Shown here in pieces: positions 44,801-52,945 of a DNA stretch of 64,000 nt. The DNA comes from Tunturiibacter empetritectus (GTDB lineage: Bacteria > Acidobacteriota > Terriglobia > Terriglobales > Acidobacteriaceae): contig NZ_JACCCU010000001.1 in assembly GCF_013410875.1 (NCBI RefSeq), positions 1,054,001 through 1,118,000 on the forward strand, read 5' to 3'. Both the position numbers and the translations under genes were made by a program. The notes below the pieces were generated by a model. That model saw nothing but the letters and a program-made list of their open reading frames with translations. It did no database searches and had not been told where the DNA came from. Positions within the stretch are counted from its first letter, which is position 1. Each line of letters starts with the position of its first letter.

Positions 44801-45462
44801 TGCTGAGCGCCCCGTACTTCCCTCTGCCCAACTGGGAAAACCTCGACTGGGGCCTCTCGCAGATCAACCTGAATCACAGCTTCACTGCAAGCATCATCTA
44901 TGACCTGCCCTTCGGCAAGGGCAAAGCGTTCGGAAGCAATATGGGTACTGTCGGTGACACGCTTATCGGCAACTGGCAGGTCACGCTGATTGAAAGAATC
45001 TCCTCAGGGTTCCCAGTTCCACTGATTGACAGCAGCAACCAGTCGGGCGCTGGCTTCAATGCCGGTGGCAATGGCAACAATTACAACCGGCCCGACCAGA
45101 TTCCCGGCTGCAATACGCACACAAGTCACAGTGCCCCCAACTACCTATGGATCAACCCTAAGTGCTTCGCCTTCCCGGCTGCTGGCGAGCTCGGCGATGC
45201 CAATCGTGTTCCCGTCTCGGGACCCGACTTCGTCAACACGGACTTCTCACTCATCAAGCAATTTCGCCTGCCTCGGGAGATGGGCTTGAACTTCCGCGCT
45301 GAATTCTTCAACCTGTTCAATCATCCGCAATACGGATCGCCAATCGCCGACATCAACTTCGCCGCACCGCCTCAGGGCCAAGTCTCCGATTCCTTCGGAA
45401 AAGTAACCTCAACCGTCAACAATCCGCGCTTAATCCAACTGGCCCTCAAGCTGAATTTCTAA
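41845..45462 (+). CDS. TonB-dependent receptor with carboxypeptidase-regulatory domain (Oar-like)
   Basis: A 1205-residue outer-membrane receptor. A signal peptide (about 24-47, ending HGQ) precedes a CarboxypepD_reg/CNA-B-like domain (about 50-135, GSFSGNVLDKSGSAIPGATV), a plug domain (about 150-280, QLPLNGRDFVQLATLTAG, VGGSRPNSTDWLLDGVDNNE) and a long barrel with the terminal FNLFNHPQYGSP and a final Phe (LKLNF), the outer-membrane insertion signal. This class is abundant in Acidobacteriota and is thought to import oligosaccharides or peptides. GAAAGGG precedes the ATG at proper spacing. Confidence 0.95.
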   Translation: MKLTMVGATCPKSVAGPADTKSHKLLFLVICVICVLALMIPPALHGQAVGSFSGNVLDKSGSAIPGATVKATSQATGLSRDTKTDSAGHYLIPLLPVDTYTVRVDMQGFQSTESRNLKLDVDQARELDFSIATATVVTSVTVSGDAVTAETNNPSLGQVITSQQVSQLPLNGRDFVQLATLTAGATAETNPNSFFTSGTDSEVAARGSFSLSVGGSRPNSTDWLLDGVDNNELTAGGIGVFSSIDDIAEFKVLTYSYSAEYGSRAGPTVLVTTKSGTNNFHGSLFEFVRNTAFDAKGDFDTTTPKFNLNQFGGSIGGPILHNKLFFFVDGEQKYQRQGITFTGVVPSLAMRNGDFSADAFGKPAPTGLGIANPNVFGSSNPYFQCDASGNPITANPDGSQAPGTNCSKIPQNLINSAGQGLLDIYPAPNASGSGYNYVNEPVRILNETKFDVRLDETLTANDNLFGRFSYDQAFSFAPGGAPTLAEANAFGSNENLVNHARNVGIGWSHVFAATTLNQASFGYDRIFNYINSLGNSSCGSALLGIPNADLGCSASGTPLAGGAYSQGVVSVLPTSGYWALGDRGYSPFQGGTNIFSFKDDLDLIRGKHDIHVGIDLRANQMNVGTEAFSSGFLLPGATGNFSGFTCPKDASSACVNAPGDPEADLLMGISGGAIHDQTYDGAVTGRRWKIIRPFVEDDWRIIPSLTLNLGLAWGITTPITEVHNRMANYIPSTGELQIAGQNGVSRSAGINQFGGAYEPRLGLAWKVAGSDKTVLRAGFGIYHDSVWSQGAQGLWQNPPNLGETDQFAGAGCAFATSYCATHGQTPSGTFYLSTGFAVPPTPPTVGNFEGTFYYQPRNFQPGRVRQYNVNVERQLPGDVLLTAGYAGAVGGHILVSGNDLNVSSPSACVGTSSYTLGCLPGGAPYIAPYNLPFNAILLFGDVGKTHYNSLQIKAETKTPKHGLYALIAYTYSKTYDNGLTDGLGSLLSAPYFPLPNWENLDWGLSQINLNHSFTASIIYDLPFGKGKAFGSNMGTVGDTLIGNWQVTLIERISSGFPVPLIDSSNQSGAGFNAGGNGNNYNRPDQIPGCNTHTSHSAPNYLWINPKCFAFPAAGELGDANRVPVSGPDFVNTDFSLIKQFRLPREMGLNFRAEFFNLFNHPQYGSPIADINFAAPPQGQVSDSFGKVTSTVNNPRLIQLALKLNF

Positions 45463-45497
45463 AACGCACAGGCCTGCACGGAATTAATCCGTATCCG

Positions 45498-45540
45498 CAA
45501 GGGAGAGAGTGTCAGTCCCGAACTGACGCTCTCTTCCTTG
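45498..45540 (+). terminator. Terminator after the TonB receptor gene
   Basis: An 18-base near-perfect stem (45498-45515 with 45523-45540, two mismatches) and 7-base loop, 35 bases after the stop. It lacks a long T-run. Confidence 0.7.
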
Positions 45541-45594
45541 CGATTGGTGTAAGAGCCGGCGTTTGTCGATGCCGGAATGCGCCTGGCGACTACA

Positions 45595-46350
45595 TCACCA
45601 CGGAATCACACCTTCTGTGCGGGAGAAGGTGCCCGTCGGGCCATCCGCGCCAAGAAGCGCGAGGCGCACCGGCTCGCGAGCACCCTCCTCGACAGTTCCC
45701 GTGCCTGCATAGTTGTTCAGGTTCGTCTTGATGAAGCCCGGGGAACAGGCGTTGACCTTGATCCCGGTCGACTCCAGCTCGATCGCCATGGCGAGCGTCA
45801 TCGCGTTGAGAGCCGTCTTGGACGCAGAGTAGCAAGGGCCGAAGATCGAGCGATAGGGGAAAGCCGGATCCGAGTTTTCCGTCAGCGAGCCCACGCCGCT
45901 CGACACGTTGACGATGCGGGCTGCCGGCGCCTCGCGCAGCAGCGGCAGCAGCGCCTGGGTCACGGCGAGCACGCCGAACACGTTGGTCTCCCACACCGCG
46001 CGCACCTCATCCAGAGACACGTTGCTCGCACGGGTCAACTTGGCGTACTCCGCGATAGTTTGGCCGGGCAGCTTACTCGTATTCGAGATGGCCGCGTTGT
46101 TGACGAGCACATCGAGGCGGCCAAGCTCCGTTCGGACGCGCTCTGCCGCCGCGGCGATCGAAGCCTGATCCGTCACGTCGAGCTGGAGCGCGCGAGCGTC
46201 TGGCCCAACCTCCTTGGCCGCAGCCTCGCCCCGCTCGAGATTGCGCGACCCGACCAGTACCGTGAAGCCATGGGCCACGAGATCCTTTGCGATCTGAAGA
46301 CCAATTCCTTGATTAGCCCCGGTGACCAGGGCGACGGGTTTGTTTTGCAT
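45595..46350 (-). CDS. Short-chain dehydrogenase/reductase
   Basis: A 251-residue SDR from the ATG at 46350, preceded by GAGGAGAG at five bases. It has the cofactor motif VALVTGANQGIGLQIA, structural NNAA, catalytic Ser in IVNVSSGVGS and YSASK. The charge pattern after strand 2 (VGSRNLERG) suits NADPH. The frame extends upstream to 46680, but that part runs through the TetR gene on the other strand and has no biological support. The arrangement, divergent from a TetR gene with two perfect palindromes between, marks it as a TetR-controlled gene. The substrate is unknown. Confidence 0.93.
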   Translation of the reverse strand: MQNKPVALVTGANQGIGLQIAKDLVAHGFTVLVGSRNLERGEAAAKEVGPDARALQLDVTDQASIAAAAERVRTELGRLDVLVNNAAISNTSKLPGQTIAEYAKLTRASNVSLDEVRAVWETNVFGVLAVTQALLPLLREAPAARIVNVSSGVGSLTENSDPAFPYRSIFGPCYSASKTALNAMTLAMAIELESTGIKVNACSPGFIKTNLNNYAGTGTVEEGAREPVRLALLGADGPTGTFSRTEGVIPW

Positions 46351-46362
46351 TTTGCTCTCCTC

Positions 46363-46414
46363 ATGTTGTTTTGCTGACACGTTGTGTTGCTGACATGTTG
46401 TGTGTTGCTGACAT
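46363..46414 (+). repeat. Three short tandem repeats in the divergent region
   Basis: Three imperfect 16-18 base units, each ending TTGCTGACAT or TTGCTGACAC (46363-46380, 46381-46396 and 46397-46414), lie in the leader of the SDR gene. They may be slippage products or regulatory repeats. Confidence 0.75.
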
Positions 46415-46437
46415 CCTGCTATGCTTGAAAGACAACC

Positions 46438-46475
46438 GGAACCATGTTCCATATAGTAAACGGAACAGTGTTCCG
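46438..46475. promoter_or_regulatory. Two palindromic operators for TetR regulator
   Basis: GGAAC-CAT-GTTCC (46438-46450) and CGGAAC-AGT-GTTCCG (46461-46475) are perfect inverted repeats with centres 24 bases apart. They lie 18-55 bases before the TetR start and fit a shared, cooperatively bound operator for the divergent pair. Confidence 0.8.
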
Positions 46476-46492
46476 ATTGCAAGGCTGCGCCC

Positions 46493-47176
46493 ATGAAAAA
46501 AAAAGTCACAGAACGAACACACGACCAGAAGCCTGAAGACGCCAGGCCTCGCCCCATGCGTGCCGATGCGCAGCGCAAGATGGCTTCACTGCTCCAGGCA
46601 GCGATGGAGGTCTTTCGAAAGTCAGGAGTAGACGCACCAGTCCGTGAGATTGCGGAGAAGGCAGGCGTCGGCCTGGGCACGGTCTACCGTCACTTCCCGC
46701 AGCGCTCGGATCTCATCAAGGCCGTCTTTCAGACCCACGTGGATGCCTGCGCGGATGCGGCCTATATCCTCGCGGGTAAGTACGAGCCGGGTGAGGCATT
46801 GGCTCGCTGGATGCAACGCTTCGTGGACTTTATCTCTACCAAGCGAGGGCTTGCAGCAGCGCTCCACTCAGGCGATCCGGCCTACAGCGCTCTGCCGGGT
46901 TACTTCAATAAACGCCTCATGCCGGCACTCAAAACTTTGCTCGAAGCGGCCGTTGCAGCGGGAGAAGTTCGCCCGGGTATTGAAGCCGACGATCTGCTGC
47001 GAGCAGTCGCAACCCTATGCCGCGGACCTCACGACGAAGAGCCCGTCTATGCCCGAAGAATGGTCGAACTGCTGGTGGATGGCCTGCGTTACGGAGCGAG
47101 CAAGCAAACCGACACACGTCCAGAAACCCGACGGAGACGATCTGGTAGTTCTGCAAAGTCGGCCCCTCGAACCTGA
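46493..47176 (+). CDS. TetR/AcrR-family regulator
   Basis: A 227-residue regulator. The N-terminal domain shows KMASLLQAAMEVFRKSGVDA, VREIAEKAGVGLGTVYRHF and PQRSDLIKAVF. The C-terminal domain (about 85-195) matches the SbtR-like/TetR_C type with RWMQRFVDFISTKRGLAAAL. The ATG is followed by a run of nine A (KKK codons), which could cause slippage; the downstream ATG of MRADAQRKM is an alternative start. It is paired with the divergent SDR and two palindromes. A basic C-terminal tail (RRRRSGS) is unusual. Confidence 0.92.
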   Translation: MKKKVTERTHDQKPEDARPRPMRADAQRKMASLLQAAMEVFRKSGVDAPVREIAEKAGVGLGTVYRHFPQRSDLIKAVFQTHVDACADAAYILAGKYEPGEALARWMQRFVDFISTKRGLAAALHSGDPAYSALPGYFNKRLMPALKTLLEAAVAAGEVRPGIEADDLLRAVATLCRGPHDEEPVYARRMVELLVDGLRYGASKQTDTRPETRRRRSGSSAKSAPRT

Positions 47177-47297
47177 TGTGCAGGGTAAGCCGGAAGCCAG
47201 GAGATATCCTCCGCAAGCGGGATCTGCTCTTCCATTTGGCCTTGTGTCAGAACAAGCCCTAGACAATCAAAACAACGAAAGAGATGTTAAAAAGGAA

Positions 47298-47341
47298 ACC
47301 CACGCAGCGCGGTGGGGGCTGTTGCGTGGGTATTCCAGTAA
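47298..47341. other. Hairpin between TetR and HugZ-like gene
   Basis: ACCCACGCA / TGCGTGGGT (47298-47306 and 47333-47341) form a perfect 9-bp stem enclosing a GC-rich loop. No T-run follows; it may be a weak terminator of either converging gene. Confidence 0.5.
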
Positions 47342-47430
47342 AGCAACGAAGTGGGTGGACTTCGTTATGACTGACTCAACCCGAAGGGAGTCTTGCCACT
47401 CATTAAACATAAAGGGAAAGGGGATAGGAG

Positions 47431-48237
47431 TCAATAGGCATTTGTGGGCAGAGCGCTCTTCTGACGGGCTTCTTTGACCATCTCGACCAAAATGGAACGT
47501 GTGTCGCCAGCCGTCTTCGCCTCACGTAAAAAAGCGATGCGCGCACCCTTGACTCCTGCCGACGTAACAGCCCGAATATGGAACCCCAGCCGGTCGACCG
47601 AGGTCATCGTCGCCGAATCGGCTTCAAGTCGGGCGTGTGTCTTCGTCAGCAGAACCAGCGCGTCGCCGTGATCGGCGTTCATGTGGTCCAGGATGCCCTG
47701 CGCTGCCCCGGCAAGGGGGTCAGGAGAGGCTGAGGCGTAGTCCGCCGCAGTCACCCAGCCCATGACGCCAAAGCCGCCAACGTAGTACACATCTATCGGT
47801 TCCAAACGGAAGAAGGAGAAGTCGGTGAAGTCCACCCAGTAGTGGCTGTTCGGGTGGGCCTTCAGGTAGAGCTCGCGAGCCCCGGCCCTCTCCTTCTCAA
47901 CGATCTGGTGGACCGCTCCCACCAGGGTGACTCGTGCCGCGCCAAGCACGTCGCCATCGGCGGGCGGCTGCGTGACGAAGAGGCTGGCGCGTGGGTCCCC
48001 CTTCAGGTTCTGGGTGTGCATCGCCATCGTGCTGATCAGGAATAAAGGCCGTCCCCCAGCGTCGAGCGCATACGGCATCAGCGAGCCGAAAGGAAAGCCC
48101 GGTTGCTTGCGGGAGACGGTCGAAAGCGTGGCAACGCTGGCTTGGTGAAGCAGCGTGCGGGCGCGTTCAGCGTTGCTGGGCTCAGCCACCGGCGGCTGCG
48201 GGTTAGGGTTGATCGGTGCTGCGTGCTGATTCGACAT
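47431..48237 (-). CDS. HugZ-like pyridoxamine-phosphate-oxidase-fold protein with DUF2470
   Basis: A 268-residue protein from the ATG at 48237 (AGGA upstream). The N-terminal split-barrel flavin-binding domain (about 20-150) contains ERARTLLHQASVATLSTVS and FPFGSLMPYALD, with HTQNLKGDPRASLFV; the C-terminal domain (about 165-260) has the DUF2470 signature ILDHMNADHGDALVLL. This two-domain layout matches heme-utilisation proteins (HugZ/HutZ), which cleave or store heme. Whether it binds heme is not shown here. Upstream starts at 48297 or 48282 have no ribosome site. Confidence 0.85.
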   Translation of the reverse strand: MSNQHAAPINPNPQPPVAEPSNAERARTLLHQASVATLSTVSRKQPGFPFGSLMPYALDAGGRPLFLISTMAMHTQNLKGDPRASLFVTQPPADGDVLGAARVTLVGAVHQIVEKERAGARELYLKAHPNSHYWVDFTDFSFFRLEPIDVYYVGGFGVMGWVTAADYASASPDPLAGAAQGILDHMNADHGDALVLLTKTHARLEADSATMTSVDRLGFHIRAVTSAGVKGARIAFLREAKTAGDTRSILVEMVKEARQKSALPTNAY

Positions 48238-48392
48238 AGATCCTGCTTCACTCTCTCGGGTACTGCTTTCCTTGAGACTCATTTGATGGTGAATCACGGC
48301 TCAAAGAAAACCGGATCTTGGGAGAATCTGGCTCCTGACGGGAGAGGAAAAATAAAGTGCTGAAACGTGGCGTATCTTTCGTGATCGGAAAT

Positions 48393-48520
48393 CGTGGTGT
48401 TTTCAGCCAGCATTTCACCACCATCTCACCACGTTGCACCATCCAGAACACCACGTTTTGGCACCACGATTTCGCACAAACCCCTGCAAAAACGCATGCG
48501 CCACCACGCAGAAAAAAACC
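48393..48520 (+). repeat. CACCACG-rich dispersed repeat, copy 2
   Basis: It has clustered CACCACG words with CACCACGATTTCGCACAAA, CCTGCAAAAAC and CCACCACGCAG in the same order as the copy near 9.8-9.9 kb. It occupies the space between the HugZ-like start and the end of pckG. Confidence 0.6.
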
Positions 48521-48534
48521 CGGACCGGCCGCTC

Positions 48535-50382
48535 CTAAAGTCTGCAGATCAGGAGCTCCCGCTCGTAGATCATCTCGGGGGGGAGGTGGTCGTGGAGCAG
48601 CAGGAAGAGCTCCTCATGTCCCATGACCTCCTGTCTCCACTGCGCCCTGTCCACGGTCTGAAGCACGTCGAAGGTCGCGCGCGGAAACTCCAGCCCCTTC
48701 CAGTTGATGTCGTCGAAGTGGGGCGTCCAGCCAATGGGGGTCTCCTTGCCCAAAGCGCGGCCCCGCACCCGATCCACAATCCACTTGAGAACACGCATGT
48801 TTTCGCTATACCCGGGCCAGAGGAACTGCCCGTCAGGACCCTTGCGGAACCAGTTGACATGGAACACCCGAGGCGTAGCCGAGAGGTTGCGCTGCATCTT
48901 CAGCCAGTGCCGGAAGTAGTCGCCCATGTGGTACCCGCAGAAGGGCAGCATGGCCATAGGATCGCGCCGCACCTTGCCGATGGCGCCTCCCGCTGCAGCA
49001 GTGGTCTCCGACCCCATCGTAGCCCCGATGTAAACGCCAGCCGACCAGTTAAACGCCTGATAAACAAGAGGCATGGTGGTAGGTCGACGGCCACCGAAGA
49101 TGAACGCGGAGATGGGAACCCCATTGGGATTCTCCCAGTCAGGGTCGATAGTAGGACACTGCGAAGCAGGCGCGGTGAAGCGTCCGTTTGGATGTGCGGC
49201 AGGGGTGCCGGTCTCCTTTGCGATGGCCGGGGTCCAGCGATTACCGCGCCAATCAATGAGTTCGGCGGGTGGGGTGTCGGTCATGCCCTCCCACCAGACG
49301 CCACCCTCGGGGGTGAGCGCAACGTTGGTGAAGATGGTGTTCTTGGCCAGGGTGGCCATTGCGTTGGGGTTAGTCTTCGTGCTGGTGCCAGGCGCGACTC
49401 CGAAGAAGCCGGCCTCGGGATTGATGGCGCGAAGCTGACCATCCTTGTCGGGCTTGATCCAGGCGATATCGTCGCCTACGGTCCAGACCTTCCAGCCCTC
49501 GAAACCGGCGGGTGGGATCATCATGGCGAAGTTAGTCTTGCCGCAGGCGCTGGGGAAGGCAGCAGCGACGTAGGTCTTCTCGGTGGTGCCGTCGGGACGC
49601 TTGGGCGATTCAACGCCGACAATCAACATGTGCTCGGCCATCCAACCTTCGTCGCGGGCGATGTTGGAGGCGATGCGGAGGGCAAAGCACTTTTTGCCTA
49701 ATAAGGCGTTGCCGCCATAACCGCTGCCGTAAGACCAGATCTCGCGGGTCTCGGGGAAGTGGACGATGTACTTTTCATCGTTGCAGGGCCACGGAACATC
49801 TTGCTGGCCGGGGGCGAGAGGCGCGCCGACGGTGTGCATGCAGGGAACCACGCGCTTTTCGTCCTTGTCGATCTCGGCAAAGACGGGCGCGCCGATGCGA
49901 GCCATGATGCGCATGTTGACTACGGCGTAGGCGGAGTCGGTAAGCTGAACGCCGATCTGCGACATGGGCGAGCCGATGGGGCCCATGGAGTAAGGAAGGA
50001 CGTACATGGTGCGGCCGCGCATAGCTCCTTTGAAGAGGGCCTTGAGCTTCTTACGCATCACGAAGGGATCTTCCCAGTTATTAGTTGGACCCGCGGTGTC
50101 CTTCGACAGGGAGCAGATGAAGGTGCGATCTTCGACTCTGGCGACGTCGTTAGGTGCCGAGCGGGCGAGGAAGCAGCCGGGCCAGAGCTTTTCGTTGAGC
50201 TTGGTAAAGGTGCCGGCGTGGACAAGCTGGTTGCAGAGGAAGTCGTACTCCGCCTGCGACCCGTCGATCCAGTGGATGCGGTCGGGCTGGCAGAGATCGG
50301 CCATCTTCTCGACCCAACGGATGAGGTGTTTGTTGGTAGTGGGCGGGGCTGCAATGGCAGTTTCGACGGCTACGGTCTTCAT
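48535..50382 (-). CDS. pckG: Phosphoenolpyruvate carboxykinase (GTP)
   Basis: A 615-residue gluconeogenic enzyme converting oxaloacetate and GTP to PEP. It has [41 protein letters not shown], the kinase-1 loop [12 protein letters not shown] with the reactive Cys, and [14 protein letters not shown], with the guanine-binding region [16 protein letters not shown] later. The ATG at 50382 gives a normal length; a TTG nine codons earlier is not needed. The presence of pyk and pckG in the same window shows both directions of the PEP-pyruvate-oxaloacetate node. Confidence 0.97.
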   Translation of the reverse strand: MKTVAVETAIAAPPTTNKHLIRWVEKMADLCQPDRIHWIDGSQAEYDFLCNQLVHAGTFTKLNEKLWPGCFLARSAPNDVARVEDRTFICSLSKDTAGPTNNWEDPFVMRKKLKALFKGAMRGRTMYVLPYSMGPIGSPMSQIGVQLTDSAYAVVNMRIMARIGAPVFAEIDKDEKRVVPCMHTVGAPLAPGQQDVPWPCNDEKYIVHFPETREIWSYGSGYGGNALLGKKCFALRIASNIARDEGWMAEHMLIVGVESPKRPDGTTEKTYVAAAFPSACGKTNFAMMIPPAGFEGWKVWTVGDDIAWIKPDKDGQLRAINPEAGFFGVAPGTSTKTNPNAMATLAKNTIFTNVALTPEGGVWWEGMTDTPPAELIDWRGNRWTPAIAKETGTPAAHPNGRFTAPASQCPTIDPDWENPNGVPISAFIFGGRRPTTMPLVYQAFNWSAGVYIGATMGSETTAAAGGAIGKVRRDPMAMLPFCGYHMGDYFRHWLKMQRNLSATPRVFHVNWFRKGPDGQFLWPGYSENMRVLKWIVDRVRGRALGKETPIGWTPHFDDINWKGLEFPRATFDVLQTVDRAQWRQEVMGHEELFLLLHDHLPPEMIYERELLICRL

Positions 50383-50641
50383 AAGTGGGCGCAATTCCTT
50401 CGGGTACAAGTCTTCGCCTCTACTGTGGGGCTGTCAACCCTCCGTAGATGGTATACGGCGATAAGCGGCCGCAGAAAACGGAGCTTTGCGTGGAGTGCGC
50501 TCGAATTGGTTCATTTTGCATGGGTTGTTGATTTTTGAGGCGATTCAGGTGCGAACCAGTCGCACTTCGATTACCGCGCTGATAGACTTAAAGTTCTGCG
50601 CTGTGACTTCGCGCTACCAGTTTCCTCAACGCGGCACGACC

Positions 50642-51403
50642 GTGACGAGCAAAAAGGAAGAACAAGACAAAGTGGACCAGCAGACCAAACAAGCTCTAAA
50701 GCATGACCAGTTCGTCGATACCACACAGCATGGCCTTGAGTGGGCCAGCGAAAACCGCCGCTCCGTAATCGCTACCAGTGCCATTGTCCTTGCGGCGATC
50801 CTGGTGGTGGTAGGTGGCTTTCTGATCTATAACAGCCGCGCGAATCAGGCGTCAGTGGCCTTTGGCGCAGCGATGCAGGCCTATCAGACTCCGCTGGCAG
50901 CACCCGGACAGCCGGTGCCTGCGGGGGTGAAGACGTATGCGTCTCCAACGGAACGGGCCAAGGCTGCTAATGATCTTTTCATGGGCGTCGCAGACAAATA
51001 CAGCATGACACCGGACGGCAAGGTGGCTCGCTACTTTGGCGGGCTGACCTATATGGAAGAAGGGCAGAACGGCCCGGCTGAGAGCACGCTGAAGCAGGTG
51101 GCAGGTGGTTGGAATGGGGATCTTGCGGCGCTCGCGAAGCTCTCGCTGGCGCAGCTTTACCGGCAGACAGGGCGCGATTCCCAGGCCATGGATATATATA
51201 ACGAGCTGACTGCAAAGCCAACAACGACGGTACCCTCCGGGCTGGCACAACTACAGCTTGCGGAGCTGTATCAAGCACAGGGGAAGCCTGAGCTGGCGAA
51301 GAAGATCTATGCGCAGTTAAAGGATAAAGACGCTAAGGGCGCGGCGGGGACGCTGGCTGCTCAGAAGCTGAATCCTGCGCCTGCGGGACCTGCAGGTCAG
51401 TAG
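50642..51403 (+). CDS. Membrane-anchored tetratricopeptide-like protein (YfgM-type)
   Basis: A protein of about 253 residues. A short charged N-terminus with KHDQFVDTTQHGLEWASENR leads to one membrane helix (about 40-62, rich in I, V and L), then a TPR-like helical region (AAMQAYQTP, AKAANDLFMGVADKY, LAKLSLAQLYRQTGRDSQAM, LQLAELYQAQGKPELAKKIY). The arrangement resembles the YfgM/BamB-associated tetratricopeptide_2 type. Start choice is uncertain: GTG 50642 lacks a ribosome site, and GTG 50672 has AAGGAAG about 12 bases upstream. It is probably a periplasmic chaperone-like scaffold. Confidence 0.82.
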   Translation: MTSKKEEQDKVDQQTKQALKHDQFVDTTQHGLEWASENRRSVIATSAIVLAAILVVVGGFLIYNSRANQASVAFGAAMQAYQTPLAAPGQPVPAGVKTYASPTERAKAANDLFMGVADKYSMTPDGKVARYFGGLTYMEEGQNGPAESTLKQVAGGWNGDLAALAKLSLAQLYRQTGRDSQAMDIYNELTAKPTTTVPSGLAQLQLAELYQAQGKPELAKKIYAQLKDKDAKGAAGTLAAQKLNPAPAGPAGQ

Positions 51404-51429
51404 CCTGTTAGATACAGATTTGGAAAGAG

Positions 51430-51465
51430 TTCGGGATGCGAGGGCTGTACGCCTTGCATCCCGAA
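51430..51465. terminator. Bidirectional terminator
   Basis: A 14-bp stem (51430-51443 with 51452-51465, one G-T pair) and 8-base loop lies between the convergent TPR and ion channel genes. Confidence 0.8.
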
Positions 51466-51483
51466 TCTGCGTTAGGGAGTGGA

Positions 51484-52674
51484 TTAACCGTGGTCTTCGT
51501 CGGGAAAGAAGGGCATGCCGTCTCCTGTGGATCTCATTGCTGTCGCGGCGTCGGTTCGCATTCGGGTGAGGATGCTCCACTGATCGTTTACTTTTGGCGG
51601 CGCAACCCAGACCGGGAGTGGTATCCGCAGGTACTCGGATAGGCCGTGAGCGTGAGGTTCGTAGAGAGCACGGATGGTGTGGAGGCGTTTCGCCGCTGCG
51701 GGATCGCCACAGAGTCGGAGCTGATTTTCGCCGAGCGCCTCACAGAGATGGTAGAAGTCTTTGGACGGGAGTCGGTCGGGGTCGGTTCGAGGCTTCCCTG
51801 GGTTGCGTTCGAGGACTTCGAAGACCTCCCCAATGTCGATAAGAGCGTGGCGGGACATGACGAAGGTGAGCTGGGCCTGGCGGGAATGGCTGCCTTCAAT
51901 GACCGAGATCAGGAGGGCGCAGGTGTCGAGGATGGAGACAAGGGCAGCCAGCCAACTTTGGGTGTCGTGTTGCGAACGATAGAAGCAGAGAATGGGGTAG
52001 GAGATGTGCGACTCTAGGATCTCGGCGGACCAGCGCTCCCACTCCTCCAGCAGATCGATGAGGGCTTCTTCGCTTCCTTCGAAGGCGTGGCGCCGAAGGA
52101 GTTCGGCGGCATTAGGCGGAGAGCCGGCGCGCGCGTCGAGGAGGGCAACGCTGATCTCGCGATGGGAAAATGCCTGATAGAGCACAGGTAGATAGCCGAT
52201 AACGAGGGCAACGAAGCCGAGACCTACGCCCGACTCGAAGATGATGAAGGCGCGAGCGAGAAGACTGTGGGGGACAACGTCTCCCAAGCCGAGGGTAAAG
52301 AGGGTCGTTCCGCTTACGTAAAGGTCGGTGCCGAACTGAGCCAGAGGGCTGTTGGTGTGGGTCATCATGGCGTCACCAAAAGGGGAATGCATGGAGAAAT
52401 AAAACATTCCGAAGCCGAAGATGAGAAGAAGCGCCCATAAGAGGAGAAGCAGAAGAAGGGAGAGCGGGCCGTAGATGCTGTAGATTTGCTCGCGGAGTTT
52501 CTTGTTGGCGACGCGTTCGGCCATCAGCACCCAGGGGACCCAGGTGCCGATGAAGAAGATGCGGGTGATTCGAAATCGTCCGGTGGGGCGGCGTGGAAGG
52601 ATAATGGTCTGAAAGGCGTCGAGGGCGACTCCCAGGCAAAAGAGCAGACCGGCGATGAATGCGGCGACGTGCAA
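51484..52674 (-). CDS. Two-helix potassium-channel-like protein with large cytosolic domain
   Basis: A 396-residue protein starting with TTG (AAGGA seven bases upstream). The N-terminal half holds membrane helices near 4-24, 65-95 and 140-165, with the pore loop TTLFTLGLGDVVP: a variant of the K-channel filter, having TLGLGD rather than TVGYGD. The long C-terminal region (about 180-396) is helical with charged stretches (LLEEWERWSAEILESHI) and no recognisable RCK domain. It is a probable ion channel whose selectivity is uncertain; the loss of Tyr in the filter makes pure K+ selectivity unproven. Confidence 0.8.
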   Translation of the reverse strand: MHVAAFIAGLLFCLGVALDAFQTIILPRRPTGRFRITRIFFIGTWVPWVLMAERVANKKLREQIYSIYGPLSLLLLLLLWALLLIFGFGMFYFSMHSPFGDAMMTHTNSPLAQFGTDLYVSGTTLFTLGLGDVVPHSLLARAFIIFESGVGLGFVALVIGYLPVLYQAFSHREISVALLDARAGSPPNAAELLRRHAFEGSEEALIDLLEEWERWSAEILESHISYPILCFYRSQHDTQSWLAALVSILDTCALLISVIEGSHSRQAQLTFVMSRHALIDIGEVFEVLERNPGKPRTDPDRLPSKDFYHLCEALGENQLRLCGDPAAAKRLHTIRALYEPHAHGLSEYLRIPLPVWVAPPKVNDQWSILTRMRTDAATAMRSTGDGMPFFPDEDHG

Positions 52675-52879
52675 GGTGATGTCCTTGATTGATTCGGAGT
52701 CAGCGTTCTGTCGTAAACCTTACCAGAGACTGAAGTTGCGATTTTGTGTGGATGAAGTCACAGGTTGTTGGTTCGCAGATTTTCTTTTGCACAGCCTTAT
52801 CTGTGACTCCGCCTGAAAAGCGGAGTCTAATGTTCAGAGATGAAATCATTGAATTTTGATTCGACAAAAATGCTTTTTG

Positions 52880-52896
52880 AAGCCTAGTCTAGGCTT
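52880..52896. promoter_or_regulatory. 17-bp perfect inverted repeat upstream of the response regulator
   Basis: AAGCCTAG-T-CTAGGCTT, a perfect palindrome with one central base, sits 49 bases before the ATG of the receiver-domain gene, in its only upstream region. It may be an operator. A separate 8-bp hairpin GACTCCGC/GCGGAGTC occurs at 52805-52827. Confidence 0.65.
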
Positions 52897-52945
52897 GCCA
52901 GGCATGTGAACGCACGCAACCCGAACGATTCGCACGGAGGGCCCC

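Noticed and set aside
45595..46680. 361-codon SDR with a 110-residue N-terminal extension
   Set aside because: The extension is antisense to the TetR gene and precedes a well-placed ribosome site and ATG at 46350.
45000..49500. Replication origin at the skew change
   Set aside because: No dnaA, dnaN or DnaA-box cluster was seen, and rpoC would be on the lagging strand; kept as skew observation only.
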